Of a DNA stretch of 64,000 nucleotides, positions 1 to 11,006 are shown piece by piece. The notes under the pieces are model-generated. The model did no database searches, was not told the DNA's origin, and saw only the letters and a list, made by a program, of their open reading frames with translations. Where the stretch lies: the NCBI GenBank assembly GCA_003255025.1, contig QANY01013423.1, positions 133,124-197,123 of the forward strand, in the 5' to 3' direction. The translations under genes were made by a program, and so were the position numbers. The DNA comes from Datisca glomerata. Lineage: Eukaryota; Streptophyta; Magnoliopsida; Cucurbitales; Datiscaceae. Each line of letters starts with the position of its first letter. The stretch's first letter is position 1.

Positions 1-1130
1 GAAGAAATAATGAAGTACAAAAAAGGAAGTTCAATAGAAGAAATTGCACAAACAGAGTGATTCTTATTGATCGAAGCAGAAGAGCAAAGGGAAAATACGA
101 AACGAGAGAAGAAAAAAGAAAATAAGGAAATGAGATAAACTCTCATGAGCCCGTAGCAAAGGAAACGAGAAAAATTCTACCAATGAATGTGAGGCATCAA
201 ACTCAAACCCTTGTGATGAAATTATGAAACATTACACTCATTTCAATAAATTGTTATTGTTATTGTACAACACTCTTGTCACAGATCTTAACGTACGAGA
301 GAAAGAAAAGAAAAATGAAGAAACATGAGAAACTCTATCAATGAGCCCACAATGAAGCAAATGGAAAAACTATATCAATGAGCCCAATGGGGAAAAACTC
401 TATCAATGAGCCTGTAGTGAAATGAACAAAAAGACGTAACAACAAATGAAGGATAAGTAATCATCATCGACAACCAACTGACCAAAAAATTGCTCGACAA
501 CTGCGAAAAATTTGTAAATGGGAACAAAAGAACATAACGATAAAAAGAAAATGAGAAATCACCACTAGCAGCAAACAGTTGAAAAGTTATCTGAAAAACT
601 ACGTCGCATGTCTCCCAGAAACATGTGAGAACAGAAGCGGGCAGACATAACGTCAGAATGAGAAGACAAAACATTACACCTTAACGAATACAATTTCATT
701 GAGTGTAATGGAGGGAAAATGAACAGTGTATAAAATCTTCACCATGCCACGTGAATGGAGGAGAACCAATCAAGAGGAGGTGAGAAGATCTCCACCACGT
801 GAGAATGAGAAGAAGGAGATCAGACCCGCTGGAAGAAATCAGGCGGGCATAATTAATTCAGCAATTATAAGATAATATAGTCAACTTAGTAGCTGAGGAA
901 AAAACAAGCAAGGCGTGTGAGCCACGTTTGGAAAAGATCCCACGAGCATGGGGATAATCCTAGAAACATGGTGACACTACCGAAAATAGAGGGGATTATA
1001 GCTATTCCCTCATTTCTTTTATTAATTTATCAACATCTTAAAAATATCTATAAATATAGGCTCATGTAATAAATGAATAGGGATGCTCTCCCTCTCTCAT
1101 TATCAAAAATATTACTCGTATGGAGGAAAA
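1..1130 (+). mobile_element. Probable LTR retrotransposon fragment
   Basis: No credible coding region. The stretch carries the phrase ACTCTATCAATGAGCC or close variants several times (about 140, 330, 375 and 400) and then a promoter-like end with TATAAATA at 1049-1056 followed by a pyrimidine-rich CTCTCCCTCTCTC start-site-like tract. This composition is typical of the 3' noncoding region plus LTR of a plant gypsy-type element. No second LTR, target duplication or polyprotein is in the window, so the family and the left boundary are unknown. Confidence 0.35.
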
Positions 1131-1290
1131 AGTCATTTACAATGACCATTCAAAATTTCTCAAATCAAACGGTGTCCATTGAAACAAAACACTGAAAATG
1201 ATGAAGCAACAAATGTTTTTCTTAACTTCATTTTCCTTTTGAAACACAATTCCTTATAACTTTTTTCCCCATAATATCTGACCTGTTTAA

Positions 1291-1535
1291 GGGTCTATAT
1301 GTTAGGATTTCTGTACATTTTATTTTTTTTATTTATTTTCGACTACTTTTCCCCCTCTAAAAATCATCTATTCTTAATATTTTCCGAAACGACAATTTTG
1401 AGGATTTCTGAGCAAGTGGATTCAGAAGCCCAAACCAGTCGAACACAGCCCAAGTATGTAAGTGATCATTGAAGCCCAGCTCAAGCCCTTTAAACAAAGT
1501 AAAAAAAAATGTACAGAAATCCTAACATATAGACC
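1291..1535. repeat. Small fold-back (MITE-like) element with 35-bp inverted ends
   Basis: The sequence at 1291-1325 (starting GGGTCTATATGTTAGG) is repeated in inverted orientation at 1501-1535 with only a difference in the T/A run. The 245-bp unit has no reading frame. The ends can pair into a long hairpin. A clear target duplication is not visible, so it could be a MITE or a local inverted duplication. Confidence 0.6.
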
Positions 1536-2849
1536 CTTTTCATGATACTAAATTAAAAAATAACCTAAAAAATATATAGTAAATAAATGATCATTTTCTA
1601 GTTGGTGTAATTTAAAAAATTATTAGTTGTCTAAAATGTCATTATATTATCCTTTATCAATTTATTTTATTTAAGGGTGGAATTCGTTGATATACCTCGA
1701 TTTTAGTAAAAAATTTGTTTGTGATTTTAATTCAATTTTTTCCCAAATTCTCTTCTAATTTTATGCCTAGTTTTTCTTTTACATATTCTTTAATATTTTT
1801 TTTCAATTCTGTACTTGCGCTCTAAATTACCCATTTAAAAGTAATAGTTAAAATACGCTTTTAAAAACTTAGCATGTGACATTTCTTTTTTCACAAAATT
1901 AATTTAGTAGTGTAAATTTATAGATCACAGTTAAAATATGACTTTTAAAAATAATATTTGATTTTTTTTAGATATTTCATTTATCTAATTATCTACTTAA
2001 AAATCATCTTTCAAATATTTCATAAATTTAGGAGTAGTTATATGAATTATTGGTGTTGTATATTTTAAAATTAATTTCAAACAATTGATTTGTTGATATT
2101 AATCTCCAAATTAAAAAAAACTGAGTAGAAACATGAGATAATGATATTGTAGATAAATCATAAAAGTTTACAATTAAATTAACTAGAAAATGATCATTTA
2201 TCTACTTTAATTTTTTTAGACTAATTTCTAACTTACTACTATGAAAGTGATCTCGTTTTCTAAAAAATGTAAGTTTGTTGGGATTGAGTGAGTCCAACAT
2301 TTGTTTGGCCAAGTGTTGCTACAATACAAGGCAGAATTGAAAAAAACAAAGAGTAACTTGCCATTCAAAGCATAAAATGAAATGATTGAGAAAACGTATG
2401 AAATGCTATAAAATCGTACTTGTTTCTGGATAGGCCCAGTAGATATTTATACTTGGACCTGCCTACTTGTATTTTCATTCCAAGTGTTCTACATGCTCTG
2501 CCTTATCCACCCCCAACAAGTACTATACAACCAAACAATCGAGTACAATATGAAACTAGCAAATATAACCTTTATTGTTCAAGTTTAGGAGGCTTTATGT
2601 TTAAATGATCGGACCATCACAATGGCAAAAATACGTGTTGATTTGATTTCTCTTTATCATTTTTTTAACACATTATATTTATTGAAATCTAATCCAACAT
2701 CTTACATTGGAACATCAGATGATTTGGATCCACAAAATGAACGATGGGTTAATGCAATAACATCCCGCTTATTTCTTTGCTTCCATGTTCTTTTCTTGAA
2801 ATAGATAATTGTTTATAAAACTATATTTTCCGGGGGTATGGAGCAAGCA
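1536..2849. other. AT-rich intergenic sequence
   Basis: No supported gene. Short open frames at 2420-2608 and 2622-2804 have no recognisable domain. A short stem (TGTTGGGATTGAG...GTCCAACA, about 2278-2304) is visible but its significance is unclear. Confidence 0.6.
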
Positions 2850-2921
2850 GCGTTTGTAGTCCAACGGTTAGGATAATTGCCTTCCAAGCAATAGACCCGG
2901 GTTCGACTCCCGGCAAACGCA
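2850..2921 (+). tRNA. trnG-UCC (nuclear): tRNA-Gly (anticodon UCC)
   Basis: A complete 72-nt cloverleaf is readable. The acceptor stem GCGTTTG pairs with CAAACGC. The D arm is GTCC/GGAT, the anticodon stem ATTGC/GCAAT with loop CTTCCAA (anticodon TCC), and the T arm CCGGG-TTCGACT-CCCGG carries the internal B box GGTTCGACTCC. The discriminator base is A and no CCA is encoded, as expected for a eukaryotic nuclear tRNA gene. There is no intron. It decodes GGA and possibly GGG glycine codons by wobble. Confidence 0.96.
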
Positions 2922-2943
2922 TTTTGTTTAACGTTTTTTTTAT
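2922..2943 (+). terminator. RNA polymerase III T-run terminator
   Basis: TTTT directly follows the tRNA-Gly discriminator base at 2922-2925, with a second longer T run at about 2934-2943 as a back-up. Oligo-T is the standard Pol III stop signal. Confidence 0.8.
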
Positions 2944-3418
2944 TTGCATTTAAAGAAAAAAAACTTTAAAAATGGTGTATGACTTTATCTTTATGAATTT
3001 TATGAATTATAAACACAAAGGCGCTGGCAATCGGATTAATTCCCTTATTACCAATTTACCAGCTTAGAGTTGACGAAAAACAAAAAAATCCTCTTGCTTG
3101 CTGTTTGGTTGCCTAGATTGCCGACGAAGGACATGATATAAGAGACAAACTGTCCAATTTGTACTTCATGCAAAAATAAAATTATAAAAGATAAAATATT
3201 TAGTAGAAATAAAAAGATAGTAAGATCAAAACAGAAACGGATCATGAGTAAGAGAAACACCACTTAGCCATTATGCATGTAGTAATGTGTAGAAAAGTAC
3301 TAAAGACTCATTTGCGCAAACACAACAACTACTAAAAATTGATATCTTCTTAAGAGAGAGATGATGTGTGCTAATGTTCATTACCAATTTATTGCTCCAT
3401 CCGCCGGCCTAGCCAAAT
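2944..3418. other. Intergenic / 3' flank of the RRM-like gene
   Basis: Nothing coding is supported. It lies between the tRNA and the stop codon of the minus-strand gene and should hold that gene's 3' untranslated region. A 71-codon open frame (3048-3263, minus) is a low-complexity hydrophobic translation without family resemblance. Confidence 0.6.
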
Positions 3419-4264
3419 CTAATTGCGACGGTCATACTTACGTGCCCAAATGTGTTTACCGTTGGCCCGAAATCTTGATACACGCCTACCGCCAAGAATG
3501 AGATCAACAGCAACCAAAGAATTCAATACCATCTTAGCATACAAGGGCTGTTCAGCAGCAGCAGTAGCTTGCATGTCAATACTCTCAACACAATCCCCAT
3601 ACAACGTCGAAAACGTCTCCTTCACTTCCTCCTTCGTAACCCAAAACCCCTTGGAAAAGGTCAGGAACAACGTCCGGTCAGAGACCGACGCCCTGTCTGA
3701 AGACTGCCAACTCCACAACCCACCACTGGGAAGGGTGTTGTGGTCAACAGACATATTAGGCATTATAGTGAAATTACCAAAGACAGGATGTGGAAAACCA
3801 GGGATGACAAGAGGGTGATGTGGCAAAACTTGCCTAGTCCTTGCAACAACAATTTGTATGATATCAATGAAAATCCTCCCACAAACATGATTGAGGAAGA
3901 ACTTGACCCCAGTGATAGCAGAGAATTTGTTTTGGTTCAAAGTTTTCAAGGAAATGAGTTTCTCCATTGTTGATGAAGTAAGGGGGAGGGCAGTTTCGGC
4001 AAACTTATCAAAAGTTTCTGATTCCAAACACTTCAAACAGGCCACAGCCTCATTGGCTAAGGCATTCACTATAGGGTCAGATAGATCAACCATCTTGACT
4101 ATTATATTTGGGTATCCTTTTTCCTCTAGCCATAGCCATAAGGACATGACAAGCAAGGACTCGGCCAAGTTTCGTGCGAACTTCCCGACGAGTCGTGAGA
4201 ATACGTCACGGTCAATCGAATGGTAGAGGTGAAGGTCTTCTAGGCTGATGAGGGAAGAAGCCAT
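3419..4264 (-). CDS. Uncharacterised plant protein with C-terminal RRM-like domain
   Basis: Single-exon gene, 281 codons from the chosen start (MASSLISLED). The N-terminal half (about 1-140) is helical and leucine-rich, with a conserved-looking block around 31-50 (ESLLVMSLWLWLEEKG) and 62-83 (SDPIVNALANEAVACLKCLE). The C-terminal part (about 195-281) resembles a degenerate RNA-recognition fold: RTLFLTFSKG (197-206) as an RNP2-like strand, helix VTKEEVKETFSTLYGDCVE, PLYAKMVLNS (240-249) as an RNP1-like strand, and the ending NGKHIWARKY. I recognise this as a plant-specific family of unknown function, probably RNA-binding; that role is inference. The frame stays open 36 codons further upstream, but a TATA element lies inside that extension, so the internal ATG at 4264 is favoured. 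No frame damage is seen. Confidence 0.82.
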   Translation of the reverse strand: MASSLISLEDLHLYHSIDRDVFSRLVGKFARNLAESLLVMSLWLWLEEKGYPNIIVKMVDLSDPIVNALANEAVACLKCLESETFDKFAETALPLTSSTMEKLISLKTLNQNKFSAITGVKFFLNHVCGRIFIDIIQIVVARTRQVLPHHPLVIPGFPHPVFGNFTIMPNMSVDHNTLPSGGLWSWQSSDRASVSDRTLFLTFSKGFWVTKEEVKETFSTLYGDCVESIDMQATAAAEQPLYAKMVLNSLVAVDLILGGRRVSRFRANGKHIWARKYDRRN

Positions 4265-4327
4265 AATAGTACTAAAGAAGGAGTAAGAATAGCAATGGTG
4301 AATTATATTATTGGGATTAAGAGAGAG

Positions 4328-4334
4328 ATATATA
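4328..4334 (-). promoter_or_regulatory. TATA box of the RRM-like gene
   Basis: On the minus strand the sequence reads TGTATATATCTC about 65 nt before the chosen ATG at 4264, a normal TATA-to-start distance for a plant gene with a short leader. Its position argues against translation starting at the upstream in-frame ATG (4372). Confidence 0.55.
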
Positions 4335-4787
4335 CAGGGAGTGAGAATAATTGGAGGGGTAAAATTGGACATATTGAAATATACAGCAAAGGAGTGACAT
4401 TGAATGGGTAGAATCCAAATAATTCAAAATGAAGGAGAGTGGGATGGTTGCTGTTACAAACCATATATGAGAAGAAACCGCATGAAGACGTAGTGAAGTG
4501 AGAGTGAGAGAGATTGCTTTTTAATTTTTTTTTTTTTTTTTTTGCTTTTTAAACTTCCATTTTAGACTGTAATTGTTTACGTGGCGTTTGTTTATTGCTT
4601 GTTCGTCTCTTACTTTCCATAGTGAGAGTTTTGAAACCGGACAATTTTGACAGCCAATCCTTTTGGTGTCTTACTAAGTTCCCTCTCTTTTTTCTTTTCT
4701 TTCACTACTCCATGCCTTTTCTTCAACAAAATATGATAGGGGTAACACCGATGTCAAAATCTACACCAACATTCCATATAATTTTAT
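4335..4787. other. Upstream region of the RRM-like gene with a T homopolymer
   Basis: Promoter-side DNA of the minus-strand gene. It contains a run of T residues at about 4519-4543. The short plus-strand frame at 4595-4792 has no family resemblance. Confidence 0.5.
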
Positions 4788-5680
4788 GTTAGACAACACA
4801 CATTTCGATTATACATTTTTCCCCAAAATGCCCTCATATGTCCTTTTTCGGTAAGGAACTAATTATGTTTTTTCGGTATAAAATTTATTTTCTTTTTAAG
4901 TGAATCTAAAAGGTTGGATCAAGAATAATGGGATATTAAAATTAGAGGGAGATATGTGTAATGATTAAAACTAGAGGTAATATCATTTAATTAAGAACAA
5001 AAATACAAGAGTGCTTATTAATGTAATTTACCAATTTGATAAATTCATTTTTTCCTTCTTCTTTTTTAATGATGGAAAACTATATGTAGGGAATCATCGT
5101 TGAAATGAGGTTGTCCTAATTCTGAATTCTGTCAAGTTTGGTAAATATGATATAAGGATGATTACACAAATAAATTATGCAATCTAGCGCACATTACTAT
5201 TTATGGCTTAAGCGATAATCTTATAATAATGTGCAGCCTCCTAAATTAGATATGTCAGCTCAATTATTAGTCACTCCTTGACATAAATTATATTAACCAT
5301 TTTAGAATGTAACTACATATATAAAATATCGTGAGACGGTCGATAAGTTAATTTAGAAATTTAAAAAATTACAAGATAAGCGATTTACTTTTTATGATAT
5401 AAATATATAGCGATAAATCTCATGAATCGATATCTTATCTTGAACTCATTTTTATTTATTTATGTTTTTCTTTTTTCTCATGGTACGAGAAAATGATGGT
5501 GGGCTCAAAATATTATATTACAAACATGAAGAAGAGGATTAAGAATGACTCCCTTTTAAGTTTTACATATAATAACAACATTTATATTTTTTAATATACA
5601 CGAATGATCTTTTTTATTTAAAAAGTTTTAAAGTTAATTGTAAAGTTACTAAGGTATTACTTATTTTAAACAACGCATAT
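4788..5680. repeat. Tandem duplication, unit A (about 0.9 kb, complete)
   Basis: This unit is repeated, diverged but colinear, at 5665-6230 and then 8636-8945. Shared landmarks are CCAAAATGCCCTCA..TG, AAAAGGTTGGATCAA, TTGATAAATTCA, ACTATATGTAGG, GGATGAT..ACACAAATAAATTATG, TTAGTCACT and, in the last third, TAAATCTCATGAATC followed by ATATCTTATCTTGAACTCA. No gene is apparent inside. Confidence 0.75.
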
Positions 5681-6230
5681 TTCAATAGTACATTTTTCTT
5701 TCCAAAATGCCCTCACATGCCTTTTCTGGTAAGGGATTAATTATGATAGATAATTAGTTTTTGTCATCTTTCATGTTGTATTTGCTTATAATATATAACC
5801 TCGTGATGTATAAAATTTATTTTTTAAGTGAATTAAAAAGGTTGGATCAACAAATAATGAGATATCAAAGAGGGAGATGTGTGTAATTATTAAAACAATA
5901 TCCATATAGTTAAAAAAATACAAGATGGCTTATTGATGCAATTTACTAATATGATAAATTCACTTTTCCTTCTTGTTTTTTTAATGACGGGAAACTATAT
6001 GTAGAAATCATCGTAGAAATGAGGTTTCCCTAATTTTGAATCCTGTAATGTTTGGTAAATGTAATATAAGGATGATACACAAATAAATTATGGAATCTAA
6101 CAAACATTACTATTTTTGGCTTAAACGATAATTTTATAATAATGTGTTGTCTGTTAAATTCGATATGACAGCTTAGTTATTAGTCACTGTTTGACAAATT
6201 ATACTAACCATTTTAAGATGTAACTATATA
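5665..6230. repeat. Tandem duplication, unit B left part
   Basis: Diverged copy of the first two thirds of unit A. Homology stops at about 6230 (...GATGTAACTATATA) in the middle of the unit and resumes at about 8636, so unit B was split by an insertion. Confidence 0.72.
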
Positions 6231-6287
6231 GGTAATACCCCAGACATTATAAGGGGTAATTGTGTAATTTTATTATCACTCACACAG

Positions 6288-6295
6288 TATAAATA
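6288..6295 (+). promoter_or_regulatory. TATA box with downstream CT-rich leader
   Basis: TATAAATA is followed about 30-50 nt later by CACCCTAATG and CT-rich sequence, an arrangement seen in plant ribosomal-protein promoters (telo-box-like ACCCTAA plus pyrimidine-rich start). It could have been the promoter of the S29 copy whose exon lies 2 kb downstream; this link is inference. Confidence 0.35.
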
Positions 6296-8373
6296 TTGCT
6301 ACACCCTAATGTAACCACCCCTCTCACATTCTCAATCTATCTCTCTAGCAGTTTTTTCTCCTTAAATGCAAATGATGTTCTTCAATCTCCCTCTCTCAGG
6401 CAACATCAAATTCTCGATAACCAAGCAAGCTCCCTCTCCCTTCTCAAATTCTTTGTTTCGTCTTCCATTTGCTTCGTTATCAATTTTAAGGTAAACTATT
6501 TCTTCATTATTTTCTCATTTCTCCTGCTTTCAACCTTGATCTTTCTATTTCAATGTTTGTATAATATCCAATCCTAGATTTTTCTCAATTTTTCAGTGAT
6601 AGGCATTTTGTCCTTCTCTGCTTCTGGCATTGCCACCGCATCGTCTTTGTGTATCGATTATCGATAAGCCCTTTGATTTTTCTCCTTCTCCCTTTTGGGT
6701 TTTCTCCTATTTCTCTCTCTGAAGAAAATGACATAACAACAAAGACGAACAACTACAATCCGAAGAAAATGATCAAGGGTTGCCACAAGAGATAACCAAA
6801 GAAAAACAGAGCATGAACTTAGTAACTGCGTCTTGCGTCCCAGTTGATTTTGACCTGACCCGGCCCAAAAAAATTTCAACCCAAACCAATCCAGCCAACC
6901 CAGACCGAATCGGTTCAACCCAACTAGACCAAACCGGCTCAGATTGGCCGAACCTTGTTAAACCGATCTGAACCTCTCGATCATATATTATCCAGTTTAT
7001 TTTTCACCGTTCGCTCTTCTAATTAATAAAATAATGATAGTTATTATCTGTATATTTTGTGATCTGAGATCCTTGGATTTCATGTCATTAGTTACTGAAT
7101 TTAATTTTTAGTAATCAACATAAGTGAACTTATGTAGTAATTTGATTCATGTGTTATGAATGTTACATATTTAATTTAAAATGGTAGCTTATTTAATTTA
7201 ATATTGCTTATTTAATTTACTTATGTTGTTAAATTTTATGATAAAGTATTTTATTTATTTTTCCATATCAGTCCAGTTAATTACCATGTCATGTATGATT
7301 AGATTTTGAGATTTACACGTTTTAGCTATATCGTTTATGCCACGAATAAGTTTCATGTTCGCCAAGAGTATAAGTTACCATGATACATGAAATTAACTAA
7401 CGTGTGATGATAGATAGATAAATAAAGAATAGACATAGACATATCCCTTAGTTACCAAGTAATCAGACTGATCACGTCATATTATGAGTTATACGGATAA
7501 GTGTCACCATGTTCATGTCGCCGTCCTTAAAGTTCAGATAACTTTACGTGACACCAGCTTCAGGACACTCGTTCCATTCTTGTTGCAAGTTCAAGTGTGA
7601 ATCAATTTTGATTGGGTTGTTAATTAGGGAATATGTCTAGTCGAGTCATGATCAGACAATTTATAAGTACAAGTTTAAGTTACATGTTAATCATGAAATT
7701 CAGCTATGTTAATTACAAGTACATTATGTAATTTAATAATCAAGAGAATGTGTTAAACTATAACTGCATGAGTTACATGTTTACATTTATGTCATGCAAA
7801 GCTTATTAGTTTGTAAGTTTACTTATTGAGTATTTTTAATACTCACTCCCCTATAAATGATTGTATTGTTGGTGATCGCGAGAAACATGAGTGAAGGACT
7901 GCCATAGCTAGCAAATAAGAAATTTTCAATTAATTATGATTACATGACATTAGAGACAGATTTTTAGTTGACTTACAGCTGATTCAGAAATTTATGAATT
8001 TTTATCTTTTAGTCTACGATAATATGTTTGACTTTCATGCTTTATGGGTTTTTCACGATTGACTTTATTACGGATTAATTTATAATTTATTACAGATTAT
8101 TAAATAGATATGTTCTTAAAATAACTTTAGGATTTTGCTATTTAATGCTAAAGTTAGGGTAAAATTAGGATTTTCAATTCAGGGACTTTCTCAATTTAAG
8201 GTTTCAATTGAATTGGAGGTTTTTGGATTATAAAATTACATATATGTTAACCCTCACAAATTTCGTTACTTTTATGTGGCTTTAACCCAAAGCCTGTGGG
8301 AATAACTCAAAATTAGACACAACTTTAATATTATACCCTGATATTGACGCATTCTAACTTTGTTGTTTGGCAG

Positions 8374-8473
8374 TCGAGTATGTGGGAACCCCCATAGGTT
8401 GATCATAAAGTATGGATTAATGTGCTGCAGGCAGTGTTTTCACAGTAATGCCAAGGAAATCAGATTCATCAAG
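8374..8473 (+). pseudogene. RPS29 (pseudogene): Ribosomal protein S29 (uS14 family) exon, decayed
   Basis: The plus-strand translation [20 protein letters not shown] followed by [13 protein letters not shown] matches the zinc-ribbon core of cytosolic small-subunit protein S29. The second zinc Cys pair (CCRQC) and the GN.H.LI.KYGL core are retained. It is bounded by a good splice acceptor (TTGTTTGGCAG at 8363-8373) and donor (AAG|GTAATTT at 8474), so it is an intron-containing copy, not a processed one. About six of 33 residues differ from the well-conserved family sequence as I know it. I could not find the first coding exon (start MGHSN..) upstream or the final Tyr-Arg exon downstream. It is therefore read as a partial pseudogene. 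Confidence 0.82.
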
Positions 8474-8635
8474 GTAATTTCACACCACCCTGCCTTGAGC
8501 GCTCTCACTCACATGTTTATATTGAGTGGGAGCATCAATTTAAGAGTTGATGTAAAGCATAATCAGATATCAAAAGAAAAAATATTGATAAAGGTTGATT
8601 TATATGAGTATTAATGAAAGAGAGATCGGATGTTA

Positions 8636-8945
8636 TCATATATGTGAAATGTCGTGAGATGGTAGATAAAATAATTTAGAAAGTAGCCATGTTTACTTTC
8701 TAAGTTATAAAAATTTAGTAGTAAATCTCATGAATCAATATCTTATCTTGAACTCAGGTACGTGAAAATGATGGTGGGATCAAATTATCATATATGAAAA
8801 ATTCTTTTTAAAAATAACTCTTTTAATATTTTAAGTATGAGAATGACATTTACATTTTTTTATAGCACGAATAGCTCATCTGATTAAAAAATTTAAAGTT
8901 AACCAAAAGTTATTGAACATTGCTTATTTCAGTCAATATATAATA
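8636..8945. repeat. Tandem duplication, unit B right part
   Basis: Resumes the homology to unit A (from about 5320-5690): GTCGTGAGATGGTAGATAA, TAAATCTCATGAATCAATAT, CTTATCTTGAACTCA, TACGTGAAAATGATGGTGGG. It ends near CTTATTTCAGTCAATATA, at the junction equivalent to the A/B boundary. Confidence 0.7.
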
Positions 8946-10011
8946 TTAGTTGTTGGACTATATTTATAGCTACTATTTTCGGGGACATTTGTGCTAATTA
9001 TTTCTTAACAGCATCGTTCTTGTCAAAAGTCATTTTTTTAAATCATGGTTATAATGTGCAAGGATAGAAATATGAGAGGCCAATAGATTTACCAAACAAT
9101 AATTTTTTTTCCTTTAGGTAATTTGATGGTTTTGTGATATATAAAAATTAATTTTGGGAAAAATGGTGGAGAATTTAGTTAAGTGATGAAGAAAATAAAA
9201 TGAGATAGCTGGTTAGGCTATTTTTTTATGTGCCCAAAAATGATTTTTTTAGAATTTAAGTAGCTTGTTGCTTGGAAAGTCTAATTAAAAAATATCTCAT
9301 AATTGATTCTTTTTCGGCGGTAGTTTAAGGGTAGTTTTTAGTTAGAAAAATAATTTCAACAAATTCTGTCATATGTTTTATATATTGTTAATGGAAATAT
9401 TTTAATTTTATACTTTTACTCATTTTGCCTAAATGAGTGTAAATTTATAAAGTTTAACAAAAAAAAAATTTACAAAATTGATTTGTATCGATCTCTTATC
9501 TTTTTTTATTATTAAAATTAAATAAAAAATATAGTTAAAAAAATTCAACTGTGTTATGAAAATGATTTGAGAAATTTTAATTGTGCCCCGTAGAGATATG
9601 GATTCGTCATTGATCTATATTATGTAAATATGAGTAATTTTACTTTAATGAGAGCCTTTTCAATAATTGTTGAATATGATTGATATGATAAGTTATGTAA
9701 AATTGTACAGAAAATCATGAAAATCAAACTTTTTACATGCATGTTCCACAACCTAAAGTTCTTTGATTTTGTAATTTGCATAATGAAATAAACTGCGTGA
9801 CAATATTACATAGTGTAGTGTAGTCTAGTCCATACCAAGTTGGTTGAAGCAATACATTCTAAAAGAATTTCAACAAAATCTATTATATTTTTTAGATGTT
9901 TCCATATTATCTTTAAATAATTTCATCAAACCCAGTTGACTCTATTATTGTTCACTGTTATTTCATCATTGTGGCAATTAACATCTCCTTATCTCATTAA
10001 CTATAACCCCT
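8946..10011. other. AT-rich intergenic sequence with a dispersed repeat
   Basis: No gene seen. About 9385-9530 is similar to about 15990-16110 (shared: TTGTTAATGGAA.T..TTTTAATTTTAT, CATTTTGCCTAA, TTTGTATCGAT-like, TTATTATTAAAAT), indicating an old dispersed repeat. Confidence 0.5.
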
Positions 10012-10175
10012 AGTTATAAGAATCTGATTAGTGAGAATGCGGTAAATGAGAAATGTATTAGCGGCAGTGTAAGATTACTTGATTTTTACGAGTAGCTATA
10101 AGAATCTAATTAGTGAGAATGCGGTAAATGAGAAATGTATTAGCGGGAATGTAAGATTACTTGATTGCGATACAT
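10012..10175. repeat. Two-copy 82-bp tandem repeat
   Basis: The unit beginning AG(T/C)TATAAGAATCT is present at 10012-10093 and again at 10094-10175, with a few substitutions. Shared words include TAGTGAGAATGCGGTAAATG and GTAAGATTACTTGATT. It is noncoding. Confidence 0.85.
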
Positions 10176-10692
10176 GATTGTCATATTTAATAACATACAA
10201 AAATTTTATGATTTATTAACTGGAATATAAGATTACTTCATTTGGTTTGTAAGATATTTTAATAACAGAATGTAAAAAACTTACAATTTTACCTTACTAT
10301 CCTTACATTTTTCCCAGATACTTTTTTTTTCATAGTAACAATATTTCCTTAAAAACCTACAACAAAAGGCTGATTTGTTAAGAAATTCTTCATTCTGTCA
10401 ATGCATAAAGGATCATAAAAACTATAACTATTTTTACAGACACCAACCACCAGCCAAACTCATATTCACGTTCTTTTCATTTAAGAATGTAGGAAATTCA
10501 AAATACACAGACCCAAGAAAAAGAAAGAGAGGAACAAAACATACATGGAAGCCTTCTGTGCTATGAAGGGAAATGTGGTCATAAAAATTCTGTTAAGGTT
10601 GACGATGGATGGAGAGTAATATCTTGTTACTCGTTCTCTCCAGGAATAGAAGATAGCAGCTGGAGAGAGGAGCATTGAGATTCCTTGTCTCA
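10176..10692. other. Intergenic sequence left of the copia insertion
   Basis: No supported gene. Overlapping short frames on both strands (10375-10675) are not conserved in composition. The copia element entered just after the GAGAG at 10693-10697. Confidence 0.5.
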
Positions 10693-10697
10693 GAGAG
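10693..10697. repeat. Target-site duplication GAGAG (left)
   Basis: Five bases directly before the left LTR are GAGAG, identical to 15654-15658 after the right LTR. Five bp is the standard staggered cut of copia integrases. Confidence 0.9.
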
Positions 10698-11006
10698 TGT
10701 AGAAATGATGAACATTTAGGGTTCTAATCTTAAAAAGAAAGATGATGAGCCTCTGATTCTGATTTCTTATTGAAAAATGCTGATTGTTTATAATGAGTAA
10801 GGATGTATATATACATATAATCTCTAACGGTTGCCTATGATCTCCTATGATCTCCAACGGATGTCTACTGATGCATGTGATCGTTTTTTACCAAAAATGG
10901 TTAGACACCCACTGTGTTTGGTGAAAGTCTCTGTTATGCTTCCCTCTTTTGCCTATGGTGAAGATTTCCTTCTAAGGCTGTAACTTCTACTTCTCTTTCT
11001 TCAACA
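10698..11006 (-). repeat. 3' LTR of copia element 1
   Basis: 309 bp, starting TGTAGAAATGATGAA and ending CTTTCTTCAACA in plus-strand reading, matching 15342-15653 over its length. Confidence 0.93.

Larger units (their letters stand above)
6231..8634 (+). mobile_element. 2.4-kb insertion splitting the duplicated unit; carries S29 gene remnant
   Basis: The interval is absent from unit A and interrupts unit B, so it arrived after the duplication. The left end has a promoter-like sequence (TATAAATA at 6288-6295, then a CT-rich leader to about 6480 and a possible splice donor TTTTAAG|GTAAAC near 6487). A degenerate array of AACCCAAACCGG-like words follows at about 6845-6965, then about 1.3 kb of AT-rich sequence and an exon of ribosomal protein S29 at 8374-8473. 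No inverted ends or target duplication could be established. A duplicated gene segment, captured gene or retro-event with introns are all possible. Confidence 0.5.

Noticed and set aside
4265..4372. N-terminal extension of the RRM-like protein
   Set aside because: The extension is hydrophobic low-similarity sequence and contains the likely TATA box; the internal ATG is preferred.
6845..6965. Proline-rich coding exon (AACCCAAACCGG words)
   Set aside because: Degenerate short-word repeat with no conserved frame.
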